NCBI RefSeq assembly: GCF_026535915.1
Contig: NZ_JAFNPF010000001.1
Location: 1,798,001-1,862,000 of the forward strand
Length of the DNA stretch: 64,000 nt
Reading direction: 5' to 3'
Source of the DNA: Snodgrassella sp945267035
GTDB taxonomy: Bacteria > Pseudomonadota > Gammaproteobacteria > Burkholderiales > Neisseriaceae
The notes beneath the pieces were generated by a model. It saw only the letters and a program-made list of their open reading frames with translations, had not been told where the DNA came from and ran no database searches. This document shows positions 1 through 9,615 of this stretch, piece by piece. Every line of letters begins with the position of its first letter. Position 1 is the stretch's first letter. The position numbers and the translations under genes are program-made.

Positions 1-242
1 CATCAATGCACAGTATCATCAACTGGAAAATTATGATCAATACCAATCTATTAAATCTTGATCTTGTTTAAATAATTCAAAAATTTTTTTTGCAAGGTCA
101 AATTTGCGGCAATTAATCTACATATCCTCAAAATTATGCTTAAACAACCTTCGATTCAGATGCAAATTTGCAACAGCCCCCCTTAATCGCCGTGTTGCAA
201 AAACACCAGCAGTATCTAGCCAACCGCTAAAATATCAGCACA

Positions 243-272
243 AAAAAAATGAGCATAAAAGCTCACTTTTTT
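243..272 (-). terminator. Rho-independent terminator of potD-like gene
   Basis: Read on the minus strand, a short stem (GTGAGC paired with GCTCA plus flanking A/T pairs, one bulge) around a 6-nt loop ends in a T run. It lies about 30 nt past the stop of the potD-like gene, so it most likely ends that transcript. Confidence 0.6.
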
Positions 273-299
273 GCACAGAAACTTCAGATTCAAATACCG

Positions 300-1436
300 C
301 TACTGACCAGCCTTCACCTGTTGAAACAGTCGTACAGCCAATCTTACCGCATCCTGAGATTTTGGTGAAACCACAAAACTTTTATCCAAAATTTCTTTAG
401 GTGGAAATATGCTCGGATCAGATGTTAAAGACTTATCCATTAATGCCTTAGCAGTAGTCGTTGCAGGAGCAAAGGTCACATATGAGCCATTTTTGGCAGA
501 CACTTTTGCATCCAAAGTATAGTTAATATACTTCAAAGCATTGGCAACATTTTGCGCATCTTTGGGAATCATAAAAGAGTCAATCCAGATACCGACTCCT
601 TCCTTAGGCACCAATACCTTTAATTCCACTCCACTATTGGCATCTTTAGCACGCTTTTTAGCAATATTTAAATCACCGCCATACCCAGTTGCCACACAAA
701 TATCACCACGAGCCATGTCATCGATGTATCCAGATGAACTAAAACGTTTCACATCATCGCGCACCGACTTAATCAAATTCGTGGCAGCTTTGATATCTTC
801 TGGATCACTGCTGTTGGGATCTTTACCGAGGTAATGTAGTGCCAGCGGATACAATTCAGTTGGACTGTCAAAAAGAGAAATACCACAATTTTTCAACTTA
901 TGAGTATATTCTGGATTAAACACCAAATCCCAAAGATTATCCGGTAATTCACCCCCAAGGGCTTTCTCAACTTGAGTTTGATTGATCCCGATGGTATTAA
1001 TCCCCCAAAAATAGGGCACGGCATATTGATTACCTGGATCAACCTTATCCATCATTTTTAATAAATTCGGGTCAATATCATTGTAATAAGACAACTGACT
1101 TTTATTAATAGGCTGATAAGCGCCAGCTTTAATTTCTCGTCCTACATTGGCAATCGACGGCACCACCAAATCATAACCGGATCGACCGATTAGAATCTTG
1201 GCTTCCAGCGTCTCATTGCTGTCATAATAATCATAACGAACTTTGATATGATTATTATTTTCAAATGCTTTCACCGTATCAGGATCAACATAATCTGACC
1301 AGTTATAAATATTTAGCTGATCAGTATGATTCGTCGTTTTCTGAACAGTCGCTGAATCTTTATTTGATGTACCAGCATCAGTGCAGGCAAACAATATCAA
1401 GCCCATGATGGCCGACAACATCCAAAACTTTTTCAT
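300..1436 (-). CDS. Polyamine ABC transporter substrate-binding lipoprotein (PotD/PotF-like)
   Basis: Periplasmic binding component for spermidine/putrescine uptake. The start at 1436 is chosen because MKKFW follows a GGGAAAG ribosome site; a longer frame to 1469 adds an unlikely leader. The signal peptide ends in a lipobox-like LILFAC, so the protein is probably a lipoprotein. The mature part begins with LNIYNWSDYVDPDTV, the family hallmark (NWSDY), followed by YDSNETLEAK, GYDLVVPS and YAVPYFWG, all typical of PotD/PotF. About 378 residues, the normal length. No ABC permease or ATPase genes are next to it here. A clear paralogue on the opposite strand starts at 63394. Family is sure; the exact polyamine is not. 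Confidence 0.9.
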   Translation of the reverse strand: MKKFWMLSAIMGLILFACTDAGTSNKDSATVQKTTNHTDQLNIYNWSDYVDPDTVKAFENNNHIKVRYDYYDSNETLEAKILIGRSGYDLVVPSIANVGREIKAGAYQPINKSQLSYYNDIDPNLLKMMDKVDPGNQYAVPYFWGINTIGINQTQVEKALGGELPDNLWDLVFNPEYTHKLKNCGISLFDSPTELYPLALHYLGKDPNSSDPEDIKAATNLIKSVRDDVKRFSSSGYIDDMARGDICVATGYGGDLNIAKKRAKDANSGVELKVLVPKEGVGIWIDSFMIPKDAQNVANALKYINYTLDAKVSAKNGSYVTFAPATTTAKALMDKSLTSDPSIFPPKEILDKSFVVSPKSQDAVRLAVRLFQQVKAGQ

Positions 1437-2605
1437 CCATCTTTCCCATAAGTTTATACAGACTACCAAAGAAACATAACTAGCCAGATTTCTCCGGTAC
1501 AGCCATCAATAATTCGACATTAAACTGTGAAATACCCTAGCATGCAAGAGTATTTGGCAAATTATTACAGTATAACTGATCTCATAGGGTACAAAACCAG
1601 CATAATATTCAAAAAATGAGACGAAAAGACCAATATAATCCATAAGCTAGCATAAAAGAGACGCATAGTGTCAATACATGCGTCATACTCATAAATAAAC
1701 CATAACAATCTGCCGCCAAAATGATCTGTATGAGCTCAAATTCAATTAGTCTGAAAAAAGATCTATATTAAAGTGGTTGTCGCCTTTTTACTTGCAATAA
1801 ATAGCCCTGTGCAACGTTGATACTGACATGACAGATTAAAAATAGCATGGCGCACACCAGCCGCAACCATTATCACGATCTAGCTTAATTTATCCGAGGA
1901 AGAATTGAGCTCGACTCATTCCTTAAAAAGCAGACACAACATAAAATAGTCACCATCTTCGCTGACAACTGGATCGAATGATTTTGCTCCAGAGTAGATT
2001 TAGCATAAATTGACACCATTCACTATTGCTACAGCGTGAATACCAGCCTCTGCCAGAGTTTTTATCATGATCAAGCCCCAGCCTTTTTGATTAACTATTC
2101 AGCTGCAAACCAAACAGCTTCAAAACTGACTACCTAATCTGCCATAGCAACAATTCCTGCTGATTACAACACAGAATACAAAACTGCAATGCAGAGCATA
2201 AATGCGGCCATCCCCGCAGCATTGCAACTTCGACCAAACCTTACAATTACTCATGCTCGGGCAAAACCAACTTACCTCTCACTATCCTGATTGGGGACTC
2301 GCGAAAATATACCGACAAGTAAAAATTTCAGCTAAACCATGAGCACTTCCCTTAAATAAGATCATTTATGGTGGTGGCTTAGCAGCGATTTAATGGCTTT
2401 TTTTTAGCAAACTGTCAAGCTCGTGTAATATAGAATCAGACATATTTCTTATCATCATGGCTTATGGGCGATAATCTGATTATCATCAGTTTAACTACGC
2501 TTATAAACCTATTTCAGACCCAATCTTCATTGTTTTTGGTGATCGATAAGGACAAAATATTATTTATCTGCAACCAAGTACTTTTCATTAATTTTTTTAA
2601 AATAC
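1437..2605. other. Gene-poor intergenic stretch with possible decayed coding DNA
   Basis: About 1.17 kb with no convincing gene. On the plus strand, one frame from about 2012 to 2290 stays open for roughly 90 codons with a single TAA and has ordinary protein-like composition, which may be the relic of a lost gene. I could not recognise a family. The right side (about 2400-2600) is AT-rich with nothing recognisable. Confidence 0.4.
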
Positions 2606-3580
2606 TTAACCACCAGTTTTCGCCATAATTCGTATTATCTTTTCAGGGTGTTCATTAAATTCATGCTTTTCCGGTTTTAAATCAATCGCCTGCCTTATCG
2701 CCTGTTCCAATTCAGCATCAGAGCATCCAGCTTGCAGTAATGGTTTTAAAGCGACACTATGCTCCTGTCCCAGACACAAATATAGCGTACCATCTACAGT
2801 CATGCGAACCCGATTACAAGTTGCGCAAAAGTGTTGTGATCGTGGAGTAATCAGACCTAAAGTAAATCGACCATCAGCACTTTCCCAATATTTGGCCGGT
2901 CCACCACCATAAATACGATTAGATTTATGTAACTGATATTTCGGACGGAGATTTTCGATTAATTCCAACAAATTGAAATAATCTTGTTTCCAACCGCTTT
3001 TCCCCATTGGCATCACTTCAATTAGACGCAAAATGAACCCATTGGCGATACAAAAACCAACCATTTCCTCAATATCATCAATATTGACCCCCGGTAAGGC
3101 AACCATATTAATCTTGATTTGCTCAAACCCAGCAGCACGAGCCACCTGCAGACTTTTAATGACCTGCTCATAACTATCCTTGCCTGAAATAGTCTGCACA
3201 CATTCACGGCGCAAAGAATCCAGACTGACATTGAGCCGATTAAGTCCGGCGTGACGCAAATCGTACGCGAAGCGACTCAATTGCGTCCCATTAGTCGTCA
3301 ACGACAAATCCTCTACCCCAGACAATACCGCCAGATTGGCCACCAGTTGAGACAAATTTTTGCGCAACAATGGTTCACCACCGGTTAACCGGAAACGCGA
3401 TACACCTAAACGAGCAAAAGCACCAACAACCCGTTCTATATCTGCAAAAGACAGCCAATTTGCCGGTTTCTCAAACTCAGTAAACCCTTGTGGAATACAA
3501 TAAGAACAACGTAAATCACATTTATCAGTCACCGAAATGCGTAAATAATCAATACGTCTATGGAAGCGGTCAATCAACAT
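2606..3580 (-). CDS. moaA: GTP 3',8-cyclase MoaA
   Basis: Radical SAM enzyme that, with MoaC, turns GTP into cyclic pyranopterin monophosphate, the first step of molybdenum cofactor synthesis. Near residue 22 the radical SAM motif CDLRCSYC (CxxxCxxC) is present, followed by the SAM-binding region FRLTGGEPLLR. The second iron-sulfur site is seen as CATCNRVR then C about 13 residues later. The C-terminus ends in the conserved Gly-Gly tail (TGG). 324 residues is normal. It is divergent from moaD-moaE-mobA-moeA, 185 nt away. No strong Shine-Dalgarno precedes the ATG. moaC is not in the window. Confidence 0.97.
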   Translation of the reverse strand: MLIDRFHRRIDYLRISVTDKCDLRCSYCIPQGFTEFEKPANWLSFADIERVVGAFARLGVSRFRLTGGEPLLRKNLSQLVANLAVLSGVEDLSLTTNGTQLSRFAYDLRHAGLNRLNVSLDSLRRECVQTISGKDSYEQVIKSLQVARAAGFEQIKINMVALPGVNIDDIEEMVGFCIANGFILRLIEVMPMGKSGWKQDYFNLLELIENLRPKYQLHKSNRIYGGGPAKYWESADGRFTLGLITPRSQHFCATCNRVRMTVDGTLYLCLGQEHSVALKPLLQAGCSDAELEQAIRQAIDLKPEKHEFNEHPEKIIRIMAKTGG

Positions 3581-3765
3581 GTGTGAGATAATTGCCTTTT
3601 AATAGAGAAATCATTGTAGTAAAAGACAAAGTCTTGCAGCTATTAAGAAAAACCCATTTTATCCCAGAATCAGAGCAGAATCCAAATGCATTTTATTTCC
3701 CCTATCTGCCCAAAAAAACGAAAAACACGGCATAATAAAACTTTATTCAATTAACCATAGCCAAC

Positions 3766-4014
3766 ATGATTACCGTTACCTATTTGGCACGTTTTGCCGA
3801 AGAGCTGGGACTGACACAAGAACAGATCGATTTTAACTTTCCCGATAGCGATGCATTACTGAGCCATTTACGCCAGCGTGGCGAACCATGGCAACAAGTG
3901 CTTGCGGGCGAAAAAGTCTACAAAATTGCTGTGAATAACGTCATCCAACATACCAACACCGAATTAAAAGATGGCGACAACATAGCCCTGCTGCCACCGG
4001 TAACAGGAGGCTAA
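3766..4014 (+). CDS. moaD: Molybdopterin synthase sulfur-carrier subunit MoaD
   Basis: Small ubiquitin-fold protein that carries the thiocarboxylate used by molybdopterin synthase. 82 residues, ending in the obligatory Gly-Gly (PPVTGG), where the thiocarboxylate forms. First gene of the plus-strand Moco operon moaD-moaE-mobA-moeA. Its last codons (GGAGGC TAA) also supply the ribosome site for moaE. An A/T-rich candidate -10 (TAATAA) lies about 30 nt upstream, without a clear -35. Confidence 0.95.
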   Translation: MITVTYLARFAEELGLTQEQIDFNFPDSDALLSHLRQRGEPWQQVLAGEKVYKIAVNNVIQHTNTELKDGDNIALLPPVTGG

Positions 4015-4015
4015 C

Positions 4016-4477
4016 TTGCATACACGCATCGTCATACAGACTGAAGAATTCAATCTGGCTGAGGAAATCTCACAAGCACAAAGCTATGCAGATGATATTG
4101 GCGCATTAGTGAGCTTTGTCGGACTCGTTCGCGGTAACGATCAGCCACAAAACCCCTTAAGCCATTTACATTTGACCCATATGCCCATAGTAACCGAACA
4201 TGAGATCAGCAAAATTATTACCCAAGCGGCACAACGCTGGTCATTAACCTATGCCTGCGTGATTCACCGCGTAGGAGAACTTGCAGTTGGTGCGCCAATC
4301 GTTTTAGTCCTCACAGCCAGCAGCCACCGGCATGAGGCTTACTTAGCAAATCGTTTCATCATGGATTTTCTGAAAACTGAAGCACCATTCTGGAAAAAAG
4401 AATACTATATTAATGGCGAGCAACGCTGGGTAGACATGAAACAAAGCGATCAGCAACATACCTTATCATGGCAATAA
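4016..4477 (+). CDS. moaE: Molybdopterin synthase catalytic subunit MoaE
   Basis: Converts cyclic pyranopterin monophosphate to molybdopterin together with MoaD. The conserved C-terminal catalytic segment is visible as KTEAPFWKKE followed by QRWVDMK; the Lys residues there form the active site in the family. The mid-protein HRVGELAVGAPIV stretch is also typical. The start is a TTG codon one base after the moaD stop, set by a perfect AGGAGG five bases upstream inside the moaD 3' end. 153 residues is normal. It overlaps mobA by 10 nt. Confidence 0.95.
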   Translation: MHTRIVIQTEEFNLAEEISQAQSYADDIGALVSFVGLVRGNDQPQNPLSHLHLTHMPIVTEHEISKIITQAAQRWSLTYACVIHRVGELAVGAPIVLVLTASSHRHEAYLANRFIMDFLKTEAPFWKKEYYINGEQRWVDMKQSDQQHTLSWQ

Positions 4478-5067
4478 ATTCTAAACTTGGAATAATTATT
4501 CTCGCTGGCGGACTGGGTAAACGTGTCGGAGGCGCCAACAAAGCATTAATGATGCTTCATGGGCAACCTATGCTTCAGCAGGTGATACAGCAAATCAAAG
4601 ATTGTAGTGAACACATTATCATTAGTGCAAATCGTGATATAACATTGATCCAGCAATATGGTTATCCCGTCTGCTCTGACTTACCAACATATCGTCACAT
4701 GGGACCGTTAGCCGGCATCATCAGCGCAGCAACCCTGTTGCCACCTCAGATCGATTTCATACAAATTGTGCCTTGTGATTTGCCTTTCATTACCAGCAAC
4801 ATCATCGAACATCTTTATCAGCAATTGCATCACCAACCTGAACTTCATATTGTCTATGCCGCCGACCCCAGCAAGCAGCATCCTATCGTCTGCCAAATGC
4901 GTCGTCATCATCTGACAAAAGTTGAACAGCAACTCAACAGTACAGGTAAACACAGCATGCGCTCAATCATCGAACCCTACCCACATAGTATCGTAACCTT
5001 TAACAATAGCATCCCCTTCACCAATTACAACAATAGCGCCATGTTTGCCAGCTGCGCTAGGGAGTAA
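4468..5067 (+). CDS. mobA: Molybdenum cofactor guanylyltransferase MobA
   Basis: Attaches GMP to Mo-molybdopterin to make the MGD cofactor needed by DMSO-reductase-family enzymes such as the formate dehydrogenase at 28.9-32.0 kb. The N-terminal nucleotide-binding signature IILAGGLGKRVGGANKAL fits LAGGxxxRxGGxxKxL, with Val in place of the usual Met. CSDLP and PCDLPFI match the metal/GTP-binding Asp motifs. 199 residues. It starts inside moaE (10-nt overlap), so translation is probably coupled. Confidence 0.93.
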   Translation: MAINSKLGIIILAGGLGKRVGGANKALMMLHGQPMLQQVIQQIKDCSEHIIISANRDITLIQQYGYPVCSDLPTYRHMGPLAGIISAATLLPPQIDFIQIVPCDLPFITSNIIEHLYQQLHHQPELHIVYAADPSKQHPIVCQMRRHHLTKVEQQLNSTGKHSMRSIIEPYPHSIVTFNNSIPFTNYNNSAMFASCARE

Positions 5068-5073
5068 CAAACC

Positions 5074-6264
5074 ATGATGGATTTTTATCAAGGTCAGCAG
5101 AACCTATTACAACAAGCCGGCCGTATCGTTGAAAGCGAAACAATTCCAATCGATCAGGCATCAGGTCGCATACTGGCGCAAACACTTAGTGCCAGTCTGG
5201 ATGCGCCCGCTTTTAACAACAGCGCCATGGATGGCTATGCTATTTGTGGATTGAAATCTAAAGAATGGCAACTAATAGGTACTGTGGCTGCCGGGGACCC
5301 ACAGCAAATCAAATTGCAGTCTGGTCAGGCCGTACGTATTTATACTGGAGCCCGAATTCCAGAAAATACCGATGCAGTTATCATGCAGGAAAATATTAGC
5401 ATCATTGCTGATAGTATTAAAAGCACTCAAATGCCCAAAGCTGGTGAAAACATCCGTTATCAGGGTGAAGAGCTTCATCAAGGAGATACCCTGCTGCAAA
5501 ATGGTGCCTTTTTAAATGCACAAGCAATTGGATTAGCTGCTGCACAAGGAGCCAGACAATTACAGGTTTATCAAAAATTACGTGTCATTATCTTCACCAC
5601 TGGAGATGAATTAGTCAGCGATAATAGCGATCGAAAACAAAACCAAATCTACGACTGCAACCGCCCCATGCTGTTCGCCGAGCTAAAGCAACACGCCTTT
5701 ATCGAACCCATTGATGGAGGTATTTTGCCAGATGATTTGGACACCATCACCACTACTCTTGCTCAAGCCGCGAGCACCAATCACAGTATCATCATTTCTG
5801 GCGGTGCCTCAGTCGGTGATCGCGACTTTGTTAAACCAGCAATCGCCCAACTCGGCCGCATCGAACAATGGAAATTAGCCATCAAACCGGGTAAACCCTT
5901 TGGTTGGGGTAGGATCAAACACTGTCAGATTATGCTATTACCTGGTAATCCAGTTGCCAGCTTTGTTACCTTCAAATTGCTTGGTCTCCCTGCACTACAC
6001 AATGCAGCTGGTCGCCTCCAAACCGATGCACTGCCCCAAAGTTACCAAGCCAAAGCAGCCTTCACCATCTTGCCTAATCAGCAAAAACGCCGCCAATTTC
6101 TTCGCGGTACATTACGCTTTACGGATACTGGACCAGAAGTACAACCACTGATCAAGCAAGGTTCACATATGCTGTCTGGCTGTGTACAGGCACAAGTATT
6201 GATTGATATTCCTGCCGAAACAAACATTGAACCAGGCCAATGGCTAACGGTATATCCGATATAA
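5074..6264 (+). CDS. moeA: Molybdopterin molybdenumtransferase MoeA
   Basis: Inserts molybdate into adenylylated molybdopterin. Visible family motifs: NNSAMDGYAI near residue 50, FTTGDELV near residue 170, SGGASVGDRDFVK in the MogA-like domain (most members have SGGVSVGDYD), KPGKPFGWG and LLPGNPVASF. 396 residues, normal. It begins 6 nt after mobA with two possible ATG codons in a row (5074, 5077). It is last in the operon and is followed by a hairpin terminator. Confidence 0.95.
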   Translation: MMDFYQGQQNLLQQAGRIVESETIPIDQASGRILAQTLSASLDAPAFNNSAMDGYAICGLKSKEWQLIGTVAAGDPQQIKLQSGQAVRIYTGARIPENTDAVIMQENISIIADSIKSTQMPKAGENIRYQGEELHQGDTLLQNGAFLNAQAIGLAAAQGARQLQVYQKLRVIIFTTGDELVSDNSDRKQNQIYDCNRPMLFAELKQHAFIEPIDGGILPDDLDTITTTLAQAASTNHSIIISGGASVGDRDFVKPAIAQLGRIEQWKLAIKPGKPFGWGRIKHCQIMLLPGNPVASFVTFKLLGLPALHNAAGRLQTDALPQSYQAKAAFTILPNQQKRRQFLRGTLRFTDTGPEVQPLIKQGSHMLSGCVQAQVLIDIPAETNIEPGQWLTVYPI

Positions 6265-7480
6265 TTAAATAATCCAATTCCAGCCCAAAAGTCTGTTAAA
6301 CAAACAGGCTTTTCTGGAATTTATCTGTTATCCACAATAGCTTGCAATATTGATCAAATTTATTAATCTGCTATGTATATCTTAGCTTAGTAAAAATATA
6401 ACCAACAATTTGGTCCTGCCTAACTTTTGCTTAAAGATAAAGTGATGCAATAAGCAAATCACAGCCAGAGTAAATTATTTAACTTCAAATACAGTAATAG
6501 TGACTGGGCGTCTATTTGATAGCTAATTCAACTACATTTACCGGATGAATATGCTAATCAAACGCATCGGATAAGAGCGCTAATTAACTCACCTTCATTG
6601 TTCAAGCAATGATCAATGCCACTACACCACTCAATAATCTCGACAATTAGATTAACAGCATATTTAACATATCAATATCTTGATCTGTCCGTAATTCTTT
6701 ATCACCATAGGCTCGCACTTCTAACTCTCCCTACTAAAATCTGTTTACCCTCTAATTTTTAAAGTTTACCTATCAGACTTGCTTTTAAACTATTATCAAC
6801 ATCTGGATTAAATTTAGGTATAACACGAATGAGCGCACAAGCAATTAAAAATAGCCCCACTCACAATAGGTAAACACAGTTTTTATTTGCATGACTATTT
6901 TCCGAATTGACTGAATAACAGTTATACCCAAAGTATACAAATATTCCCTAACAACTAAATACAAAGCATGATTGCTTACTTTGTTACACATGCTAAGAAA
7001 GTCATTGCTTTATTCTACATTGACGCAAAATATAGATGGCGATAGCGATTAAAGTCATCATTTGCACTAAACTATTTGAATAAAATAATTATTAAAAATC
7101 ATGATTTACTTTAAATCATTTGGATGTGTTTAATATAATACAATAATTTATTTATCATAATCATTAACCAAAATTTTATTATTTTTCTCCATCTTTCTAA
7201 ATAAGACCCAATTCAACATGCCGGATAACAGCATAATTGGTAAATTTGGTTGAGAAAGCCTGATAATCAACTCATCGAGACTTTTTTGATAAATGGATTT
7301 TCTTAAACATGACAATTTTTACTGTCAAAATTTTATGACGGTATAAATACAGCGAGTCAAAGATATCATCATGTCTTCTGCAAAAAATCATATTGATGTA
7401 TCCGCCTATGACAATATACTTTGCTCATTAATACCAATTCAAAAACTATATTCCACGAATTCTTGTCTGTTTTAGCTCTT
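6265..7480. other. Long intergenic stretch with a possible gene relic
   Basis: About 1.2 kb of AT-rich DNA between the Moco operon and the left edge of the repeat array. On the minus strand around 6760-6900 a frame reads LFLIACALIRVIPKF and continues to a stop, with more protein-like sequence past it in the same region; this looks like a decayed gene but I cannot name it. The remainder shows nothing I recognise. Confidence 0.4.
6287..6313 (+). terminator. Rho-independent terminator of the moaDE-mobA-moeA operon
   Basis: Eleven-base arms AAAAGTCTGTT and AACAGGCTTTT (one G-T pair) around a 5-nt loop, ending in four T residues, 22 nt past the moeA stop. Confidence 0.65.
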
Positions 7481-7568
7481 GTTTTCGTTAGTGCATAAAA
7501 TTTATTTAATATCTATTACGTCATGTGAACAAACATGATTATCTATTTAAATGAAAATTAGGAATATT

Positions 7569-8117
7569 TTATTCTTTATGAAAATACGTAGCATAATTCA
7601 TCACTAAAGCTATAACCAGAATGAAAATATTTTCATATTGTGCATAAGGGTTAGGAATTTCAGGAAGAACTTTAGCATACTCCAAGGGTAGATTTATATC
7701 TGGATTACTCGGATCGTAAATGATTGTTTCAGGGCTATACGCTGAGTCGTTACGTCCAGGATAATAACGCATTCCTTTAAAAAAATATCCTTCACTAAAA
7801 ACCAATAAATTATTGTTTCTATATGTTATTCCATTTACTTCAAAATAATACTGATAACGATAAATCGGCGGCAAATTTGATTTATAAGAGCCTCTGACTT
7901 GGTCATAAAATATGATTTTCCCTTCTGTAATACACTTCTTATCTGGACAATTTAACGACAATAGATACTCTGCTTTTTTTTGTAAAGGTATATATTTCTT
8001 GTATTTACCATTAAAACTACCGATTATACAAAGAAAACTCAGCCCCAGCATAAAAGGGCCTATTAACAATATAAAATATTTTACAAGTGGGCGTTCAGTA
8101 TCTATTTTATCGTTCAT
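7569..8117 (-). CDS. DUF3592-like membrane protein, array copy 1
   Basis: 182 residues with one membrane segment near residues 13-33 and a second near 160-177. Between them sits a compact extracytoplasmic domain containing YRYQYYFEVNGITYRNN and ETIIYDPSNPDINLP, the pattern of DUF3592-type proteins (Tyr-rich strand, then YDPxNP). Two Cys (CPDKKC) may form a disulfide. Function unknown. It is the leftmost and most divergent of three tandem copies and lies furthest from cdiA. Position in a CDI-type array makes an immunity or accessory role possible, but nothing in the sequence proves that. Confidence 0.8.
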   Translation of the reverse strand: MNDKIDTERPLVKYFILLIGPFMLGLSFLCIIGSFNGKYKKYIPLQKKAEYLLSLNCPDKKCITEGKIIFYDQVRGSYKSNLPPIYRYQYYFEVNGITYRNNNLLVFSEGYFFKGMRYYPGRNDSAYSPETIIYDPSNPDINLPLEYAKVLPEIPNPYAQYENIFILVIALVMNYATYFHKE

Positions 8118-8231
8118 ATTCTCTGTTAATTTAAATTTATATAATTTTGTTATAATATATTATTTTTTGACAGAATTCATTTATTATTTTTATTAATCAT
8201 TAGGTAACGTGTCGGTTTAAAGCTTGAGTAC

Positions 8232-8283
8232 AATATCATGATGAAAAAAAAGAATTGGTTCTACCACAACGCCACTGTTATTC
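8232..8283 (-). pseudogene. Remnant of fdhE 3' end, copy 1
   Basis: About 50 bp on the minus strand match the end of fdhE (23856-23910): both share the stretch encoding QWR, then NP/NL-F and an ATCATGA-type end. The match continues weakly into the spacer towards the DUF3592-like gene. It is out of place here and not translated as FdhE. Confidence 0.65.
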
Positions 8284-8330
8284 GCACAATCGATTGCGTT
8301 AACCCTAACAGTTAATGTATTTTTTATTAA

Positions 8331-8429
8331 AGTTTTTTCTACATAATAGCCTTTATATTAATCAGATATATTGCACCCGCTTAAAAGCAGTACAAGACCG
8401 GTTATGATTAATAAACGGCTGTTAATCAT
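8331..8429 (-). pseudogene. Lipoprotein 5' fragment with premature stop, copy 1
   Basis: The start ATG at 8429 opens a lipoprotein signal peptide ending LLLSGC, then NISD followed by TAA where the intact relatives at 10.5-13.1 kb have TGG (NISDWYNGYY). Beyond the stop, YKGYYVEKT continues in frame, showing homology to the 129-residue lipoproteins. Sequence past that point runs into the fdhE-tail remnant. The same stop occurs in all three copies. Confidence 0.75.
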
Positions 8430-8460
8430 GGTTTTTCATTTAATCAGGTTTTGGCTGGAA

Positions 8461-8514
8461 TTCACATTACTCTTTTTCCGCGCGCTCTCAACTCTTCTCG
8501 CCGTTTTTCCGCCA
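8461..8514 (-). pseudogene. Lipoprotein 3' fragment
   Basis: About 54 bp matching the last codons of the intact lipoprotein genes (the stretch encoding EKR...ERRARGKRVM and stop). It lies between array units 1 and 2 and directly abuts the spacer after the next DUF3592-like gene. It marks the junction where units were duplicated. Confidence 0.65.
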
Positions 8515-8594
8515 TTTCATAAAAATTTATTTAATATCTATTACGTCATGTGAACAACCATGATCGTCTATTTAAATTGAAAATTACGAATATT

Positions 8595-9143
8595 TTATTC
8601 TTCATGAAAATACAAAGCATAATTCATCACTAAAGCCATAATTAGCATGAAAATATTTTCATATTGCGCATAAGGGTTTGGAATTTCTGGAAGAACTTTA
8701 GCATACTCCAAAGGTAGATTTATATTTGGATTATTCGGATCGTAAATGATTGTTTCACTGCTATAGGATGATTCGTTATTTCCAGGGTAATAACGCATTC
8801 CAGTAAAAAAATATCCTTCACTAAAAACCAATAAATTATTGTTTCTATATGTTATTCCATTTACTTCAAAATAATACTGATAACGATAAATCGGTGGCAT
8901 AAATGTTTTATATTTGCTTCTGGCATGGTCATAAAATATAATTTTCCCTTCTGTAATACACTTCTTATCTGGACAATTTAACGACAATAGATACTCAGCT
9001 TTTTTTTGTAAAGGTATATATTTCTTATATTTAGCATTAAAATCACCGATTATATTAAATAAACATAGTCCCAGCATAAAAGGACCTATTAACTTTATAA
9101 AATATTTTACAAGTGGGCGTTCAGTATCTATTCTATCGTTCAT
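8595..9143 (-). CDS. DUF3592-like membrane protein, array copy 2
   Basis: 182 residues, same plan as the copy at 7569: membrane segments near residues 13-33 and 160-177 flank a domain with CPDKKC, YRYQYYFEVNGITYRNN and ETIIYDPNNPNINLP. It is much closer to copy 3 (a handful of differences by eye) than to copy 1, so units 2 and 3 separated most recently. The reading frame is intact, which in a region otherwise full of fragments suggests that the gene is kept by selection. Confidence 0.8.
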   Translation of the reverse strand: MNDRIDTERPLVKYFIKLIGPFMLGLCLFNIIGDFNAKYKKYIPLQKKAEYLLSLNCPDKKCITEGKIIFYDHARSKYKTFMPPIYRYQYYFEVNGITYRNNNLLVFSEGYFFTGMRYYPGNNESSYSSETIIYDPNNPNINLPLEYAKVLPEIPNPYAQYENIFMLIMALVMNYALYFHEE

Positions 9144-9260
9144 TTCTCTGTGAGAGTAAATTTATATAATCTTGTTATAGTATATTATTTTTTGACAAAA
9201 TTCATTTATTATTTTTATTAATCATTAGGTAACGTATCATTCTAAAGTTTGAGTACTATA

Positions 9261-9306
9261 GTCATGATAAAAAATAGATTGGTTCTACCACAACGCCACT
9301 GTTATT
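9261..9306 (-). pseudogene. Remnant of fdhE 3' end, copy 2
   Basis: Same remnant as at 8232 with a cleaner match: in one minus-strand frame it reads QWRCGRTNLFFIMT, against QWRRGGANPFLIMT at the real FdhE C-terminus, and then runs past the position of the fdhE stop. Confidence 0.75.
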
Positions 9307-9351
9307 CGCACAATCGATTGCGTTAACTCTGACAGCTAATGTATTTTTTAA

Positions 9352-9450
9352 AGTTTTTTCTACATAATAGCCTTTATATTAATCAGATATATTGCAACCG
9401 CTTAAAAGCAGTATAAGACCGGTTATGATTAATAAACGGCTGTTAATCAT
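9352..9450 (-). pseudogene. Lipoprotein 5' fragment with premature stop, copy 2
   Basis: Start at 9450, signal peptide with lipobox LLLSGC, then NISD and TAA. Same nonsense change as copies 1 and 3, so the mutation predates the amplification of the unit. Confidence 0.75.
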
Positions 9451-9480
9451 GGTTTTTCATTTAATCAGGTTTTGGCCGGA

Positions 9481-9534
9481 ATTCACATTACTCTTTTTCC
9501 GCGCGCTCTCCGCTCAGCATCACGTTTTTCCGCC
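9481..9534 (-). pseudogene. Lipoprotein 3' fragment
   Basis: Short match to the 3' end of the intact lipoprotein genes, equivalent to the fragment at 8461, at the junction between array units 2 and 3. Confidence 0.65.
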
Positions 9535-9615
9535 AGTGCATAAAAATTTATTTAATATCTTTTACGTCATGTGAACAACCATGATCGTCTATTTAAATTG
9601 AAAAATACGAATTTT

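Noticed and set aside
8371..9574. 60-codon plus-strand frames repeated at 8371 and 9392
   Set aside because: They are antisense to the lipoprotein fragments, repeat only because the units repeat, and have no ribosome site.
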